In this document: in pieces, positions 34,691 to 43,985 of the stretch
Numbering within the stretch: position 1 is the first letter of the stretch
How the letters are laid out: each line of letters begins with the position of its first letter
Source of the DNA: CAZPQM01 sp964588995
Lineage (GTDB): Bacteria > Pseudomonadota > Alphaproteobacteria > Rickettsiales > UBA8987
Reading direction: 5' to 3'
Length of the DNA: 64,000 nucleotides
NCBI GenBank assembly: GCA_964588995.1
Contig: CAZPQM010000006.1
Location: 1-64,000, forward strand
The notes under the pieces: model-generated
Seen by the model: the letters and a program-made list of their open reading frames with translations, nothing else
The model's database searches: none
What the model was told of the DNA's origin: nothing
Made by a program: the position numbers and the translations under genes

Positions 34691-34942
34691 TTAATCATCC
34701 TCAAAGCTCTTATGTTGTAAATCGCCAAGCAGATCCGATAAATCCTGCATATCCGATTGATCTTCCATATTTGCGCGGTTTTCTTCCACCACTTTATCAT
34801 GAATTTCTTTTCGTAGAATCGTGGCCGAAGGTGGAAAGTCAAAACCAAGCTTAACGGACTTACCTCGAATTTCCGTTACTTTGACTTCAATCTCACCGTT
34901 AATTATGATGGATTCACCGAGTTTGCGCTGAAGATAAAGCAT
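34691..34942 (-). CDS. csrA: Carbon storage regulator CsrA
   Basis: An 83-residue RNA-binding regulator. The core (LYLQRKLGESIIINGEIEVK, then GKSVKLGFDFPPSATILRKEI) is typical, including the start and Arg in the C-terminal RNA-contact strand. After it comes an acidic tail of about 30 residues (ANMEDQSDMQDLSDLLGDLQ) longer than in gamma-proteobacterial proteins. CsrA binds GGA motifs in leaders and often controls flagellin synthesis; in this window it lies between tyrA and serB, about 19 kb from the flagellin gene. Confidence 0.95.
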   Translation of the reverse strand: MLYLQRKLGESIIINGEIEVKVTEIRGKSVKLGFDFPPSATILRKEIHDKVVEENRANMEDQSDMQDLSDLLGDLQHKSFEDD

Positions 34943-34966
34943 GCCGACCTGCTGTCGTTTCGTTAA

Positions 34967-35902
34967 CTACGTGTCTATAATATCTTCTTTAGTATAACCC
35001 TGCATGTAAAGCAAGCTGGTTAGGTCTCCATGCCGCACGATGGCGCCCTGATGTTCCCGCGCGGCGGCCTGTACGGTTGGTTTCGCGCGGTACGCCACCC
35101 CTAAACCACCGGCGCGGCTGGAAGCGCAGATCATATCCAGATCATTCGCGCCATCGCCAACGACACAGCTTAGCCCTAACCCGATACCAATCTCATCGGC
35201 GTGGAACTTCAGCGCGTTCAGCTTCGCGGTTTTATCGAGGATAGGCTCTTTCACCGTACCGCTCAGTTTATCGTTTTCCACATCCAGAATGTTCGCTTCA
35301 TTGATATGAAAACCGACTTCATCGGCCACCCGGCTGGTGAAAAACGTAAATCCGCCCGATACCAGCACGCACCGCGCATCATGCGCTGCCATCGTATGCA
35401 CGAGTTGTTTAGCTCCCTGCATAATCGTAATATGATGATCAAACGCCTCCTGCAACACATCGGTGGACAAGCCCTTCAATAAGGCGACACGCTCACGTAA
35501 AGCGGCCTTAAAATCCAGCTCGCCATTCATCGCGCGCTCAGTGATTTCCGAAACATGTTCTTTTAAGCCGGCAAAATCCGCAAGCTCATCAATACATTCC
35601 TGCTCAATGATGGTCGAATCCATATCACTGACCAGTAGCTGTTTGCGCCGCCCCTCTACCTTCTGCACCGCGAAGTCGAACGGCACCGGCTCTAGCAGAT
35701 GCGTCAATACCTCGCGCGCTTCTTCCAGACGAAATTTCGAAAAGAAAATATCCGCTGCAACTCCGCTTGCCAGCTCCGCCACTTCCTCCACAAAGGCTCC
35801 TTGCGCCTGCAACGTATCAACGACCGAATTGATTTCCTGCTCGTTTAAGTCCGCTGCATCCGGGCGGGCGATCAGCGTTGCCACGTTTGTCCATTGATTC
35901 AT
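34967..35902 (-). CDS. serB: Phosphoserine phosphatase
   Basis: A 311-residue HAD-family enzyme, last step of serine synthesis. The nucleophile motif is LLVSDMDSTIIEQECIDELA; the SGGFTFF motif, the Lys loop and VGDGANDLDMI complete the active site. An N-terminal region of about 95 residues resembles a degraded ACT-like domain, as in other SerB proteins. It is divergent from miaA with overlapping 5' regions: the miaA open frame would begin inside serB if extended, but a nearer start is preferred. Confidence 0.96.
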   Translation of the reverse strand: MNQWTNVATLIARPDAADLNEQEINSVVDTLQAQGAFVEEVAELASGVAADIFFSKFRLEEAREVLTHLLEPVPFDFAVQKVEGRRKQLLVSDMDSTIIEQECIDELADFAGLKEHVSEITERAMNGELDFKAALRERVALLKGLSTDVLQEAFDHHITIMQGAKQLVHTMAAHDARCVLVSGGFTFFTSRVADEVGFHINEANILDVENDKLSGTVKEPILDKTAKLNALKFHADEIGIGLGLSCVVGDGANDLDMICASSRAGGLGVAYRAKPTVQAAAREHQGAIVRHGDLTSLLYMQGYTKEDIIDT

Positions 35903-35928
35903 GTTCTACTGCATCCTATTTTAGGCGA

Positions 35929-36882
35929 ATGAAACCGATTCTTATCCTCGGCGGGCCGACAGCGAGCGGTAAATCCGGCTTCGCGCTGCAGCTTGCCGAT
36001 TACATAGCCGAAAGCGATGCGGCTGTAAACGGGTGCGTGATTATCAACGCGGATTCGATGCAGGTCTACCGCGAAATCCCGATTATTACCGCGCAGCCGG
36101 ATCAGGAAGCGCTGGAGTCGCACCCGCACGCGCTCTATGGTTTTTTAAGTGTACGGGAGGAATGCTCCGCAGGCATCTGGCTGAAAGCGGCGACCGAAGC
36201 CATCCAGCAGGCGCACCTGCAAAATCAACTCCCTATTATCGTAGGCGGAACGGGCATGTATCTTCGCTGCCTGACTGAAGGGATTGCCGCCATTCCCGCC
36301 ATTGCGCAGGAGGTCCGCAAAGCCGCGCGAGCCACGCTAGATGAAATCGGCCACAGCAAGTTTCATATTTTGCTGAAAGACCGGGACCCGATTATGGGCG
36401 AGCGGCTTTCCCCTACCGATACGCAGCGTATGCTACGCGCATGGGAAGTGCTCGAGCAGACCAATCAGTCCATTGCTGAATGGCAGCAACAAGGCGCTGA
36501 ATCCGCCTTTGCGCCGGAGCAATTCACTACATTATTACTCTTACCTCCTCGCGAAACGCTGTATGCTCAGTGTAATCAGCGTTTTCTGGCCATGCTGAAT
36601 CATGGTGCGCTTGAAGAAGTAGACCGGCTGGAAGAGATGGAACTGGATGCGGGGTTAACCGCGCTGAAAGCCCTTGGCATCCCTGAACTCATGGCGTTTA
36701 AGCGCGGGGAATGTAATTTCGATGAGGCTATCGAAAAAGCACAGCAACATACGCGTAACTATGCCAAACGACAAACGACCTGGTTCCGCAATCAATTTAA
36801 GGCAGATAAAGTCATAGAACAGATGGACAAGAGCACGTTAAACACGGCTATAGATATGCTGTTACCTCGGCTAAAGGGGTAA
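35929..36882 (+). CDS. miaA: tRNA dimethylallyltransferase
   Basis: A 317-residue enzyme that adds an isopentenyl group to A37 of tRNAs reading U-starting codons. The P-loop is LGGPTASGKSG; the catalytic INADSMQVYREI and the GGTGMYLRCLTEGIA segment are present, as is the tRNA-binding C-terminal domain with NYAKRQTTWFRNQ. The ATG at 35929 is used because the P-loop then starts at residue 7 and AGG lies upstream; the longer frame from 35878 overlaps serB. It is followed by the flagellar block on the other strand. Confidence 0.95.
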   Translation: MKPILILGGPTASGKSGFALQLADYIAESDAAVNGCVIINADSMQVYREIPIITAQPDQEALESHPHALYGFLSVREECSAGIWLKAATEAIQQAHLQNQLPIIVGGTGMYLRCLTEGIAAIPAIAQEVRKAARATLDEIGHSKFHILLKDRDPIMGERLSPTDTQRMLRAWEVLEQTNQSIAEWQQQGAESAFAPEQFTTLLLLPPRETLYAQCNQRFLAMLNHGALEEVDRLEEMELDAGLTALKALGIPELMAFKRGECNFDEAIEKAQQHTRNYAKRQTTWFRNQFKADKVIEQMDKSTLNTAIDMLLPRLKG

Positions 36883-36921
36883 GGTTGTAACCTTTCCTCC
36901 CTTTCACACCATTGCGACTCG

Positions 36922-37662
36922 TTACCACGGCGAGAGAATGTCTACGATCTGGCTACCAATGCGGGGCTGTTGCATATCCGTGATTAATCCTTTACCGCCG
37001 TAAGAAACACGCGCTTCGGCCATACGGGAAAGATCGACCTCATTATTCGCGCCAACATCCACCGGGCGGACAACGCCTTGCACGGTGAGTTGCCGCACTT
37101 CAAAATTCACCCGCACTTCCTGACTGCCATACACGACAAGATTGCCGTTCGGCAACACCTGCGTCACAACCGCGGCCACTTCTGTTTCGATGCGCTCTTC
37201 ACGCTCAATAATGCCTTCGCCGTCATTGGTCATGTTGGTATTGATGTCAAGCAGATTGGCTGCATCCTGATCGCCGGGTAGTCGCCTCAACAGCTCATTT
37301 TGCAAGCCAAACACCGAAGGTGCGCCTAAGCTATCACGCCCGTTACGCCGGCGCTCGGTGATGTTTTCCAATTCGGCCCGATCCTGTATAATCACAATGA
37401 CCTTTAAAATGTCCCCTACTTTACGCGCCCTCGTATCACCAAAGAAAGAGCGCGACGTATTACGCCAAAGCGAGTTGGGGGTCGTTTCGAATTCATACGC
37501 CGCAGGTTGAATCGGCCAGGTGACCGGGGCCGACTTCTCTGGTGCAATATCTACTACGTTTAATGCCGGTTCTTGACCAACATTACGTAACCGGTCTACC
37601 TGCGATTGTGTGCAAGCGGGTAACAGGAACAGCATGGCCAGTATGGATATCCACAATTTCAT
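36922..37662 (-). CDS. flgH: Flagellar L-ring protein FlgH
   Basis: A 246-residue outer-membrane lipoprotein forming the L ring around the rod. The lipobox LLPAC puts the lipidated Cys at 17. The conserved NSLWRNTSRSFFGDTRARKV and the later NGNLVVYGSQEVRVNFEVRQ and GLITDMQQPRIGSQIVDILSPW are characteristic. It is the last gene of the flgF-flgG-flgA-flgH run on the minus strand; its start overlaps the flgA stop by one base, so they are co-transcribed. Confidence 0.97.
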   Translation of the reverse strand: MKLWISILAMLFLLPACTQSQVDRLRNVGQEPALNVVDIAPEKSAPVTWPIQPAAYEFETTPNSLWRNTSRSFFGDTRARKVGDILKVIVIIQDRAELENITERRRNGRDSLGAPSVFGLQNELLRRLPGDQDAANLLDINTNMTNDGEGIIEREERIETEVAAVVTQVLPNGNLVVYGSQEVRVNFEVRQLTVQGVVRPVDVGANNEVDLSRMAEARVSYGGKGLITDMQQPRIGSQIVDILSPW

Positions 37663-38441
37663 TACTCGCCCTCCCGCTGTGCGATTAATTGCTTTGCAAG
37701 ATGCTCACGATAATTCACCAACAGCTCACCATTCTCCATGACCATCGCCTTGATACGCTGGCCGCTATCGATGTTTTCAAGTGTGATCACCTGCCCTTTC
37801 ACACCATCCTCCAGCGCTTCGGCCATAGCGCGCAGCTCCATCGTACGCGAACGGTAAATGACGGGCACAATCTTACCTTTCTTTACAATTTCATAGTCTT
37901 TAACGTGTCGCACAGGAATGGGCTCGCCTTGCTGGAGGTTGCGTGCCGCCTGCTTGCCCACGAGCGCTGTCGTTTCCTGTATATGATGGCTCCGCAGCGC
38001 CCGTTCCGGCACATTAATTTCTGAAACATCGCTTGCAGAAATCATCTCACCGCGCGGAATATCCCGCACAAGCGCCGGTACCGGCACCATCACCTCATAT
38101 CGCCCCTGCAAGCTTAACACCGTCGGCTGCTGGTGACGGCGCGGCTGCATAAGCTGGAAATTAAACCGCTTTCCGGCTGCATCCACTTCGCTCAACGTAA
38201 CCCGTATATCTCCCTGAAACGGCATGTAGCGCTGCAGGTCAGCGAGAGTTTGGATTTCCATGCTGTTACCGTTTGGATCAATCAGCATCAGGCGGCTGAA
38301 ATCGATATTCTCAGCGCCACTGGTGAGCAGAATACGGTTCTCGATCCAGTCGCGGAGTTCAGCTTCCGACTCGACCACCAGCGCAGAATGAGCCGGCATA
38401 GATAGGGCTAAAAACATCATTAATGTCAGCAATTTATTCAT
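37662..38441 (-). CDS. flgA: Flagellar P-ring assembly chaperone FlgA
   Basis: A 259-residue periplasmic protein with a signal peptide (LLTLMMFLALSMPAHSA) and a C-terminal SAF domain from about residue 130 (VPVPALVRDIPRGEMISASD, then GKQAARNLQQGEPI). It helps FlgI assemble the P ring; flgI is not in the window. It lies between flgG (5-base gap) and flgH (one-base overlap). The N-terminal half (about 25-125) is less conserved, as is normal for the family. Confidence 0.93.
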   Translation of the reverse strand: MNKLLTLMMFLALSMPAHSALVVESEAELRDWIENRILLTSGAENIDFSRLMLIDPNGNSMEIQTLADLQRYMPFQGDIRVTLSEVDAAGKRFNFQLMQPRRHQQPTVLSLQGRYEVMVPVPALVRDIPRGEMISASDVSEINVPERALRSHHIQETTALVGKQAARNLQQGEPIPVRHVKDYEIVKKGKIVPVIYRSRTMELRAMAEALEDGVKGQVITLENIDSGQRIKAMVMENGELLVNYREHLAKQLIAQREGE

Positions 38442-38446
38442 ATAGC

Positions 38447-39232
38447 TTAACGTACGTTATTAATCGTTTGCAGCATTTCATCACTCGCGGTAATTACCCG
38501 TGAATTAAACTCGAAGGCTCGCTGCGCTGTAATCAAAGAGGTAATCTCTGTAACGGAATCCACATTCGATGCCTCCAAAAATCCCTGCAATAAATTCCCA
38601 AAATTCTGTGTACCCGGAAAGTCCAGCAAGGGCGGGCCGGACGCTTCCGTCTCCGTGTAGAGGTTATTACCTATTGCACGCAAACCGGCTTCATTGACAA
38701 ATACCGCCAGCTCCAACTGCCCCAGATTCTGCGCCTCGACTTCGTCTCCAAAACTCGCGAATACTTCACCTTCCGGACTGATATCAATACTCTCCGCCTC
38801 TTGCGGAATTACAATATTTGGCTCTATAATAAATCCCAGACTATTCACCAGCTCGCCCTGGTCGTTCAGATTGAACTGACCGGCTCGGGTATAGGCTATT
38901 TCACCATTCGGCTGGACCACCTGGAAGTAACCCGCGCCATTGATTGCAATGTCAAACACGTTACCGGTTTCCTGAAAGGCCCCCTGCTCATGGATGCGAT
39001 AGGTCGAGCCAATTTTGACCCCCAGACCATACTGCACACCGGTCGGAATAATCGTACCATCCGCAGCTGAAGCCGTCCCCATGCGCGTATCACTCTGATA
39101 GATCAGATCGCTGAACTCTGCCCGCCCCCGCTTAAAGGCAGGTGTGCTCAGGTTGGCGATATTGTTCGAAATAACATCCAGATTCTTTTGCTGGGCCTGC
39201 ATGCCCGATGCGGCGATATTTAGTGCTCTCAT
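38447..39232 (-). CDS. flgG: Flagellar distal rod protein FlgG
   Basis: A 261-residue rod protein. The N-terminal motif RALNIAASGMQAQQKNLDVI with SNNIANLSTPAFKR, the middle FDIAINGAGYFQVVQPNGEI and the C-terminal SNVDSVTEITSLITAQRAFE are diagnostic. Length matches the family, so the rod portion is complete. Next to flgF (upstream) and flgA (downstream) on one strand; gaps of 31 and 5 bases support an operon. Confidence 0.97.
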   Translation of the reverse strand: MRALNIAASGMQAQQKNLDVISNNIANLSTPAFKRGRAEFSDLIYQSDTRMGTASAADGTIIPTGVQYGLGVKIGSTYRIHEQGAFQETGNVFDIAINGAGYFQVVQPNGEIAYTRAGQFNLNDQGELVNSLGFIIEPNIVIPQEAESIDISPEGEVFASFGDEVEAQNLGQLELAVFVNEAGLRAIGNNLYTETEASGPPLLDFPGTQNFGNLLQGFLEASNVDSVTEITSLITAQRAFEFNSRVITASDEMLQTINNVR

Positions 39233-39263
39233 AATTCCCCCTGCGTCATCCTCTCTCCGTTAT

Positions 39264-40010
39264 TTATTGCTGTCGTGCCAATCGGCTGACCGCATCACTT
39301 GTCATGTCATGCAGACTTTGCATCATACGCGCCGTAGACCCTACTCGCCGACTGACACGAATCATTTCCGTCATTTCCTTAACAGAATTCACGTTGGAAT
39401 TTTCCAGCGCTCCCTGCGCAAGCTTGAAATCCTCAAATACGATAGCAGGCTCCGGCGCTGCACCTCCTGCAGCTGTAAACTGTGTATCACCGACCTTATC
39501 CAGATCCCGCTGATCGGCAAATTTTACAATACGCAGCTGACCACGCAGCACTTCCTCCTGCCCGTTACGAGCGACAATGGTGCCGTCCTGCCCGATACGA
39601 ATATCAAAATCACCCGGTAATAACAGAATCGGATTACCGCCCTCGCCCTGTACGGGAAATCCTTGCGGAGTCACCAGTTCACCATCCACATTCCGGGTAA
39701 AATTACCAGCGCGGGTATAACGCTCCCCTTCCGGCGCATCCACGACAAAATAGCCATTACCCTGAATCGCGGCATCCAGCGGATTATTGGTAATTTCGAG
39801 CGCACCCTGCTCGAGGCTTCGCACCGTTGCAATATCATTGGAGAACGCGACATTCTGGCGGCGTCCCGCATCAATGACGTATTCAGAGAACGCGACAGAT
39901 TCCTTTTTATAACCGGTCGTGTTGACATTCGCGACATTATTGGCGACCGCATCCATCGTGCGAAAAAGCTGCATCTGCCGCGCAAGTGCTATGTATAGCG
40001 TATTATCCAT
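39264..40010 (-). CDS. flgF: Flagellar proximal rod protein FlgF
   Basis: A 248-residue rod protein. It starts LYIALARQMQLFRTMDAVAN followed by NVANVNTTGYKKE, and has PLDAAIQGNGYFVVDAPEGE and an EMTEMIRVSR C-terminal rod motif. The N-terminal rod helix is typical of FlgF, shorter and less Ser-rich than FlgG. It is first in the minus-strand run; the 255-base gap to the plus-strand fliL gene holds the divergent control region but no clear sigma site could be assigned. Confidence 0.95.
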   Translation of the reverse strand: MDNTLYIALARQMQLFRTMDAVANNVANVNTTGYKKESVAFSEYVIDAGRRQNVAFSNDIATVRSLEQGALEITNNPLDAAIQGNGYFVVDAPEGERYTRAGNFTRNVDGELVTPQGFPVQGEGGNPILLLPGDFDIRIGQDGTIVARNGQEEVLRGQLRIVKFADQRDLDKVGDTQFTAAGGAAPEPAIVFEDFKLAQGALENSNVNSVKEMTEMIRVSRRVGSTARMMQSLHDMTSDAVSRLARQQ

Positions 40011-40265
40011 CGGTATCCCTACTCAACCCCTTCACCAAACATTATGCAAATTCTGTGCCAAACCTTGGCACCACCTTCCCATGCAAGCACCGTAGCATTC
40101 ACCTTCCCTGCATGACATGCAATAGGCATTTTTTACCGATTGGTGCTGCCCCATTCCCATAAGGCGGAAAAATTTGCCGGTTTAACTGCCTAACCGGAGA
40201 GGAAAAAGGATGGTTTTTGTTTTAGATCGTTTTATGATACAAGTTGATAAACAGTGAGGGGTGGC

Positions 40266-40790
40266 ATGGCAGACGAGGATGCAAACAACAGTAATTTAGA
40301 AGGAGAAAACGGCGAGGAGCTGGTTGATCCGAAAAAGTCAAAAAAGAAACTATTTATCATTGTTGCATTATTACTGATACTGATCGGTGGAGGGTTAGGC
40401 GGTATGTTTGCAACCGGCATTATCGGTGGCGAGCAGGTAGAAGGGGAAGCGGATGTTGAAGACCCTTTGTTAAAAGCGCAAACATTATACCTCGATATGG
40501 AAGAATTTTTAGTCAATCTGAATAACCCCGGGAGACAGGTAAGTTTTCTTAAAATGACAGTTACGTTAGAATTGCCCAATCTAAAAACTAAAATGGAAGT
40601 GGAAGAGAATATGCCGCGTATTCGAGATAGCTTCCAAGTTTATCTGCGCGAATTAAGAAGCAGTGATCTGCAAGGATCTGCCGGCATACATCGCTTACGG
40701 GAGGAACTTTTGCTTCGTATTAATAAAATGATTGAAACCGATAACGTGGAAGTTAACTATATTTTGTTCAAAGAAATTATCGTTCAGTAA
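40266..40790 (+). CDS. fliL: Flagellar basal body protein FliL
   Basis: A 174-residue single-pass protein that rings the stator and modulates torque. Membrane helix: KKLFIIVALLLILIGGGLGG (about 24-43). A periplasmic part follows with LDMEEFLVNLNNPGRQVSFL and the C-terminal REELLLRINKMIETDNVEVN. The ATG at 40266 is preferred over a GTG four codons earlier: GAGGGGTGGC lies directly before it. It opens the plus-strand operon fliL-fliM-DUF6468-motE-cheY-cheZ. Confidence 0.93.
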   Translation: MADEDANNSNLEGENGEELVDPKKSKKKLFIIVALLLILIGGGLGGMFATGIIGGEQVEGEADVEDPLLKAQTLYLDMEEFLVNLNNPGRQVSFLKMTVTLELPNLKTKMEVEENMPRIRDSFQVYLRELRSSDLQGSAGIHRLREELLLRINKMIETDNVEVNYILFKEIIVQ

Positions 40791-40808
40791 ACAGCTTGGC
40801 CGGAGACT

Positions 40809-41906
40809 ATGCCCGAAGAAGATGAATTAGATATGGCCGCCGCCATGGAGGCGATGGACGAAAACGGCGATATGGATATGGCCGCTCTTATGGAGGGTGG
40901 TGATGGAGCGGCTATAGGCAATGAAGAGTCGCTTGAACTGGCTGAAGGTGATACACTCAGCCAGGATGAAATTGACAGTCTGCTGGGTTTTGACTCCAGA
41001 TCCGGCACGTCCCAAACCGGTATTCAGGCACTCTTAGACCGATCACAGGAAAATTACGAACGCCTGCCAATGCTTGAAGTCGTGTTTGACCGCTTCGTGA
41101 GGTCGCTCTCGACCGCTATGCGGAACCTGACCGGAGAGAATGTCGATGTTAACATAGAATCCATCACTTCGATGCGATTCGAAGATTATCTTAATTCTGT
41201 TCCTTTACCCGCATTAATTGCCATTTTTCAGGCGGTGGAGTGGGAAAATTTTGGTCTCATTACCATAGATAGCGCCCTGACCTACTCGATGGTGGATATC
41301 CTGCTCGGCGGCGGCCGCACCCATCGCCCGGTCCGTATTGAAGGCCGGCCTTTCACAACCATAGAACAGGATATTATCAAAAATCTTGCGCGGCTTATGC
41401 TGGAAGAAATGAGCGCAGCCTTTAACCCTCTGACCCCGGCTACCTTCCGTATGGAACGGCTCGAGACTAACCCACGCTTTGCTACCATTACCCGCCCTTC
41501 GAATGCCGTCATTCTCATTTCGCTCCGAGTAGAAATCGACGATCGGGGCGGACTCGCAGAAGTCCTTCTCCCTTACGTCACGCTGGAGCCAATCAAAGAA
41601 TTACTGGTACAGATGTTTGCCGGGGAATTGTTCGGTGGAACCGATATGTCTTGGGAAATGCATTTTACCAACGAAGTAGGCTATACCGAAATTCCGGTAC
41701 TGGCAAAATTGTCTAAAAAAGTAATTAGTCTCAGGGAACTAGCGAATCTTCGTGTCGGTAGCACCTTGATTATGAACGAAAAACCAGCAGAAGATATAAA
41801 TATAGAATGTAAGGGGTTACGAATAATGCGCGGACAACTCGGAGCTTCGGGTAAAAATTTAGCCGTCAACATTACAAGGATCATGGGCCACGAAGACGAC
41901 GCCTGA
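40809..41906 (+). CDS. fliM: Flagellar switch protein FliM
   Basis: A 365-residue C-ring protein that takes the CheY signal and reverses rotation. The CheY-binding motif LSQDEIDSLL lies at 50-59 after an unusually long acidic N-terminus (about 48 residues of Met, Glu, Asp and Ala). The middle domain has SMRFEDYLNSVPLPALIAIF and LLGGGRTHRPV; the C-terminal SpoA-like domain begins near 275. No fliN gene is next to it. A purine-rich GGAGACT precedes the ATG. Confidence 0.95.
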   Translation: MPEEDELDMAAAMEAMDENGDMDMAALMEGGDGAAIGNEESLELAEGDTLSQDEIDSLLGFDSRSGTSQTGIQALLDRSQENYERLPMLEVVFDRFVRSLSTAMRNLTGENVDVNIESITSMRFEDYLNSVPLPALIAIFQAVEWENFGLITIDSALTYSMVDILLGGGRTHRPVRIEGRPFTTIEQDIIKNLARLMLEEMSAAFNPLTPATFRMERLETNPRFATITRPSNAVILISLRVEIDDRGGLAEVLLPYVTLEPIKELLVQMFAGELFGGTDMSWEMHFTNEVGYTEIPVLAKLSKKVISLRELANLRVGSTLIMNEKPAEDINIECKGLRIMRGQLGASGKNLAVNITRIMGHEDDA

Positions 41907-42013
41907 TTGTTATGGTAGAAAAGCCTGTATACACTGCTTAATGACTATAGATTCGTGCTCTTTTCCGTGTTAAATTGCCGTATTATTGGAAAAACTGTTG
42001 CATTAGGCGTTGT

Positions 42014-42745
42014 ATGTTCCCGGTTATCCTTGACATTGTAGTAGGGTTTTTACTGCTAATTACCATCAGCTACGCCTGGAAACTGAATCGCCGTATCGCT
42101 ATCATTCAAAAAAGCAAGCAAGACCTGAATCAGTTCCTGACCGAATTTAATCATGCCATAGAGCGCGCCGATCATAATATTGAGCAACTCAAGCTCATGA
42201 GTCAGGAAACGGATAGCCAGCTTATTGAGCAGATCAATAAAGCACGCTATCTGGCTAATGACCTCTCTTTCCTCATGGAAAAAGGCGAAAGTGTCGCCGA
42301 TGCGCTGGAACATTATATCACCACCTCACGCGATATTCGAAAATCGGGCGCTAACGCACAACCGCCTGCCAAAAAGACTCAGGGATCACAAACCTCGGTT
42401 TCGCACATCACGAACAAACGTTATATGGAGGAAGAAACCGCACGTAAAAAGGAAAATATCAGCCCGGAATGGTTAAAAGAGGAAACAAATCGCTCTTCTT
42501 TAAGCGAATCCAAAAAACTTGCATTAAATGAGGTGCTTGACCAGATTGCCAAACGTAAAGCTGACGCCTATAAACCGTCTTCAGCTCCCCCTTCTGAACC
42601 CAAAGCCCAGACTCAATCTCAAAATAAAAATGCTTTCGTTCCCTTTTCCAATGCCCGTGCACATTCAAAAGAAGCATCCGATCGTTTATCACGACATGCA
42701 GAGTTGACGAAACGCCCGCGATTAAGTAAGCCTATAGATACGTAG
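42014..42745 (+). CDS. DUF6468 flagellar-operon protein
   Basis: A 243-residue membrane-anchored protein. One N-terminal helix (VILDIVVGFLLLITISYAWK) is followed by a long coiled coil (about 30-110, LNRRIAIIQKSKQDLNQFLT and onward) and a disordered, Lys/Ser/Glu-rich tail. Such proteins recur in alphaproteobacterial flagellar clusters; the function is not established. The ATG at 42014 is chosen because the hydrophobic anchor then starts at the N-terminus; the upstream open frame (from 41975) looks non-native. Confidence 0.72.
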   Translation: MFPVILDIVVGFLLLITISYAWKLNRRIAIIQKSKQDLNQFLTEFNHAIERADHNIEQLKLMSQETDSQLIEQINKARYLANDLSFLMEKGESVADALEHYITTSRDIRKSGANAQPPAKKTQGSQTSVSHITNKRYMEEETARKKENISPEWLKEETNRSSLSESKKLALNEVLDQIAKRKADAYKPSSAPPSEPKAQTQSQNKNAFVPFSNARAHSKEASDRLSRHAELTKRPRLSKPIDT

Positions 42746-42781
42746 TATAGGTGCCAGTCCTAGGCGCCATTGGGGTTTTGG

Positions 42782-43498
42782 ATGCGTTTTCGTCTTTTCA
42801 CGCTGGTTCTTATCGGCTGCTGCATGATGATTGTAGCTCGCGGCATAGAGTTGCTGGGTTACAGTGATGATATTTCGTATTTCCTCGCTTCACTGCAGGC
42901 ACAAGAAAATCAAGCCAACGAAAACACGGATCCTGCTCCGGAAGCAACCGAAGATACCGAAACCGCTGAAAGTACCCCGGAAACACCGCTTTCTGTGGCT
43001 GAACAGATGATTCAGGCGGATGAAAATCTTTCTACCGAACGGCCTGAGATAGCATTACCGCTTTACTCTGATTCGGAACTGGATATCCTGCAACGCCTTT
43101 CCGAGCGTCGTAAGCAATTGGAAGCATGGGAAAAGGAATTAAGCGCGCGGGAAAAAATTCTAAATGTCTCACAGGCACGTATCCAGAATAAAATAGAGGA
43201 ACTCAGAATTTTAAAGGCTGAAATTGAGAGTAAACTTGAAGAGTTTGAACTCAAAGAAGACGAAAAAACGCAGAGCCTGGTTAAAATCTATGAGAATATG
43301 AAGCCCAAAAGTGCTGCGCAAATCTTTTCACAGATGGAAATGCCAACACTCATTGAGGTCGTACGCAATATGAAAGAGCGTTCTGCCGCTCCTATTATTG
43401 CAAGGATGGATACTATGAAGGCCAAAGCGCTAACGGAAGAAATCGCTCGGCTCGGTAAACTTGCTGAGAATGTCACAGATATGGACAATAGACCATAA
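42782..43498 (+). CDS. motE: MotE-like flagellar motility chaperone
   Basis: A 238-residue protein with an N-terminal membrane helix (FTLVLIGCCMMIVARGIELL), an acidic low-complexity linker (about 40-70, Glu/Thr/Pro-rich), a coiled coil (LQRLSERRKQLEAWEKELSA onward) and a C-terminal MgtE_N-like domain (about 175-230, KSAAQIFSQMEMPTLIEVVR). In rhizobia MotE chaperones MotC folding. ATG 42782 is used since the preceding TTG start would add four residues and lacks a ribosome site. Its neighbours are DUF6468 and cheY. Confidence 0.82.
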   Translation: MRFRLFTLVLIGCCMMIVARGIELLGYSDDISYFLASLQAQENQANENTDPAPEATEDTETAESTPETPLSVAEQMIQADENLSTERPEIALPLYSDSELDILQRLSERRKQLEAWEKELSAREKILNVSQARIQNKIEELRILKAEIESKLEEFELKEDEKTQSLVKIYENMKPKSAAQIFSQMEMPTLIEVVRNMKERSAAPIIARMDTMKAKALTEEIARLGKLAENVTDMDNRP

Positions 43499-43578
43499 TA
43501 TTTCCTATTCCAAAACAGGAAACTTGCGCAGAATTTTATTAGTTAATACGATTGTTAAATTAAAAAAAGGGATTACCT

Positions 43579-43962
43579 ATGGTTGATAAAGATATGCCTA
43601 TTTTGATAGTGGACGACTATAAAACCATGCTCCGCATCATTAAAAATCTGTTAGGCCAGCTTGGTTTTAAAAATGTGGACGAAGCAACTGATGGTAGTAT
43701 GGCTTATGAAAAGATTAAGCAAAAAAGTTATGATCTAGTCATTTCTGACTGGAATATGGAACCAATGTCTGGATTAGAGTTATTAAAAAAAATTCGCAGT
43801 GATGAAGCTAATAAGGACTTACCCTTCATTATGATCACCGCAGAAACTAAGGCCGATAATGTTATGGTAGCCAAACAGGCAGGAGTTAATAACTATATCG
43901 TCAAACCGTTTAACGCTGCTACACTGAAAACAAAACTCTCTGCTGTTTTTGGCAATTTCTAG
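43579..43962 (+). CDS. cheY: Chemotaxis response regulator CheY
   Basis: A 127-residue receiver domain with a full active site: Asp12, Asp13, the phosphorylated Asp57 (VISDWNM), Thr87 (MITAET) and Lys109 (VKPFN). Tyr106, used in the Escherichia coli switch, is Tyr here too (NNYIVKP). It sits between motE and cheZ, the gene pair that turns the signal off, so a motor-switching role is likely. AAAAAGGG precedes the ATG. It is preceded by an 80-base AT-rich gap that could hold a promoter. Confidence 0.95.
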   Translation: MVDKDMPILIVDDYKTMLRIIKNLLGQLGFKNVDEATDGSMAYEKIKQKSYDLVISDWNMEPMSGLELLKKIRSDEANKDLPFIMITAETKADNVMVAKQAGVNNYIVKPFNAATLKTKLSAVFGNF

Positions 43963-43985
43963 CAAGCAACGGGAGGAGACATCCC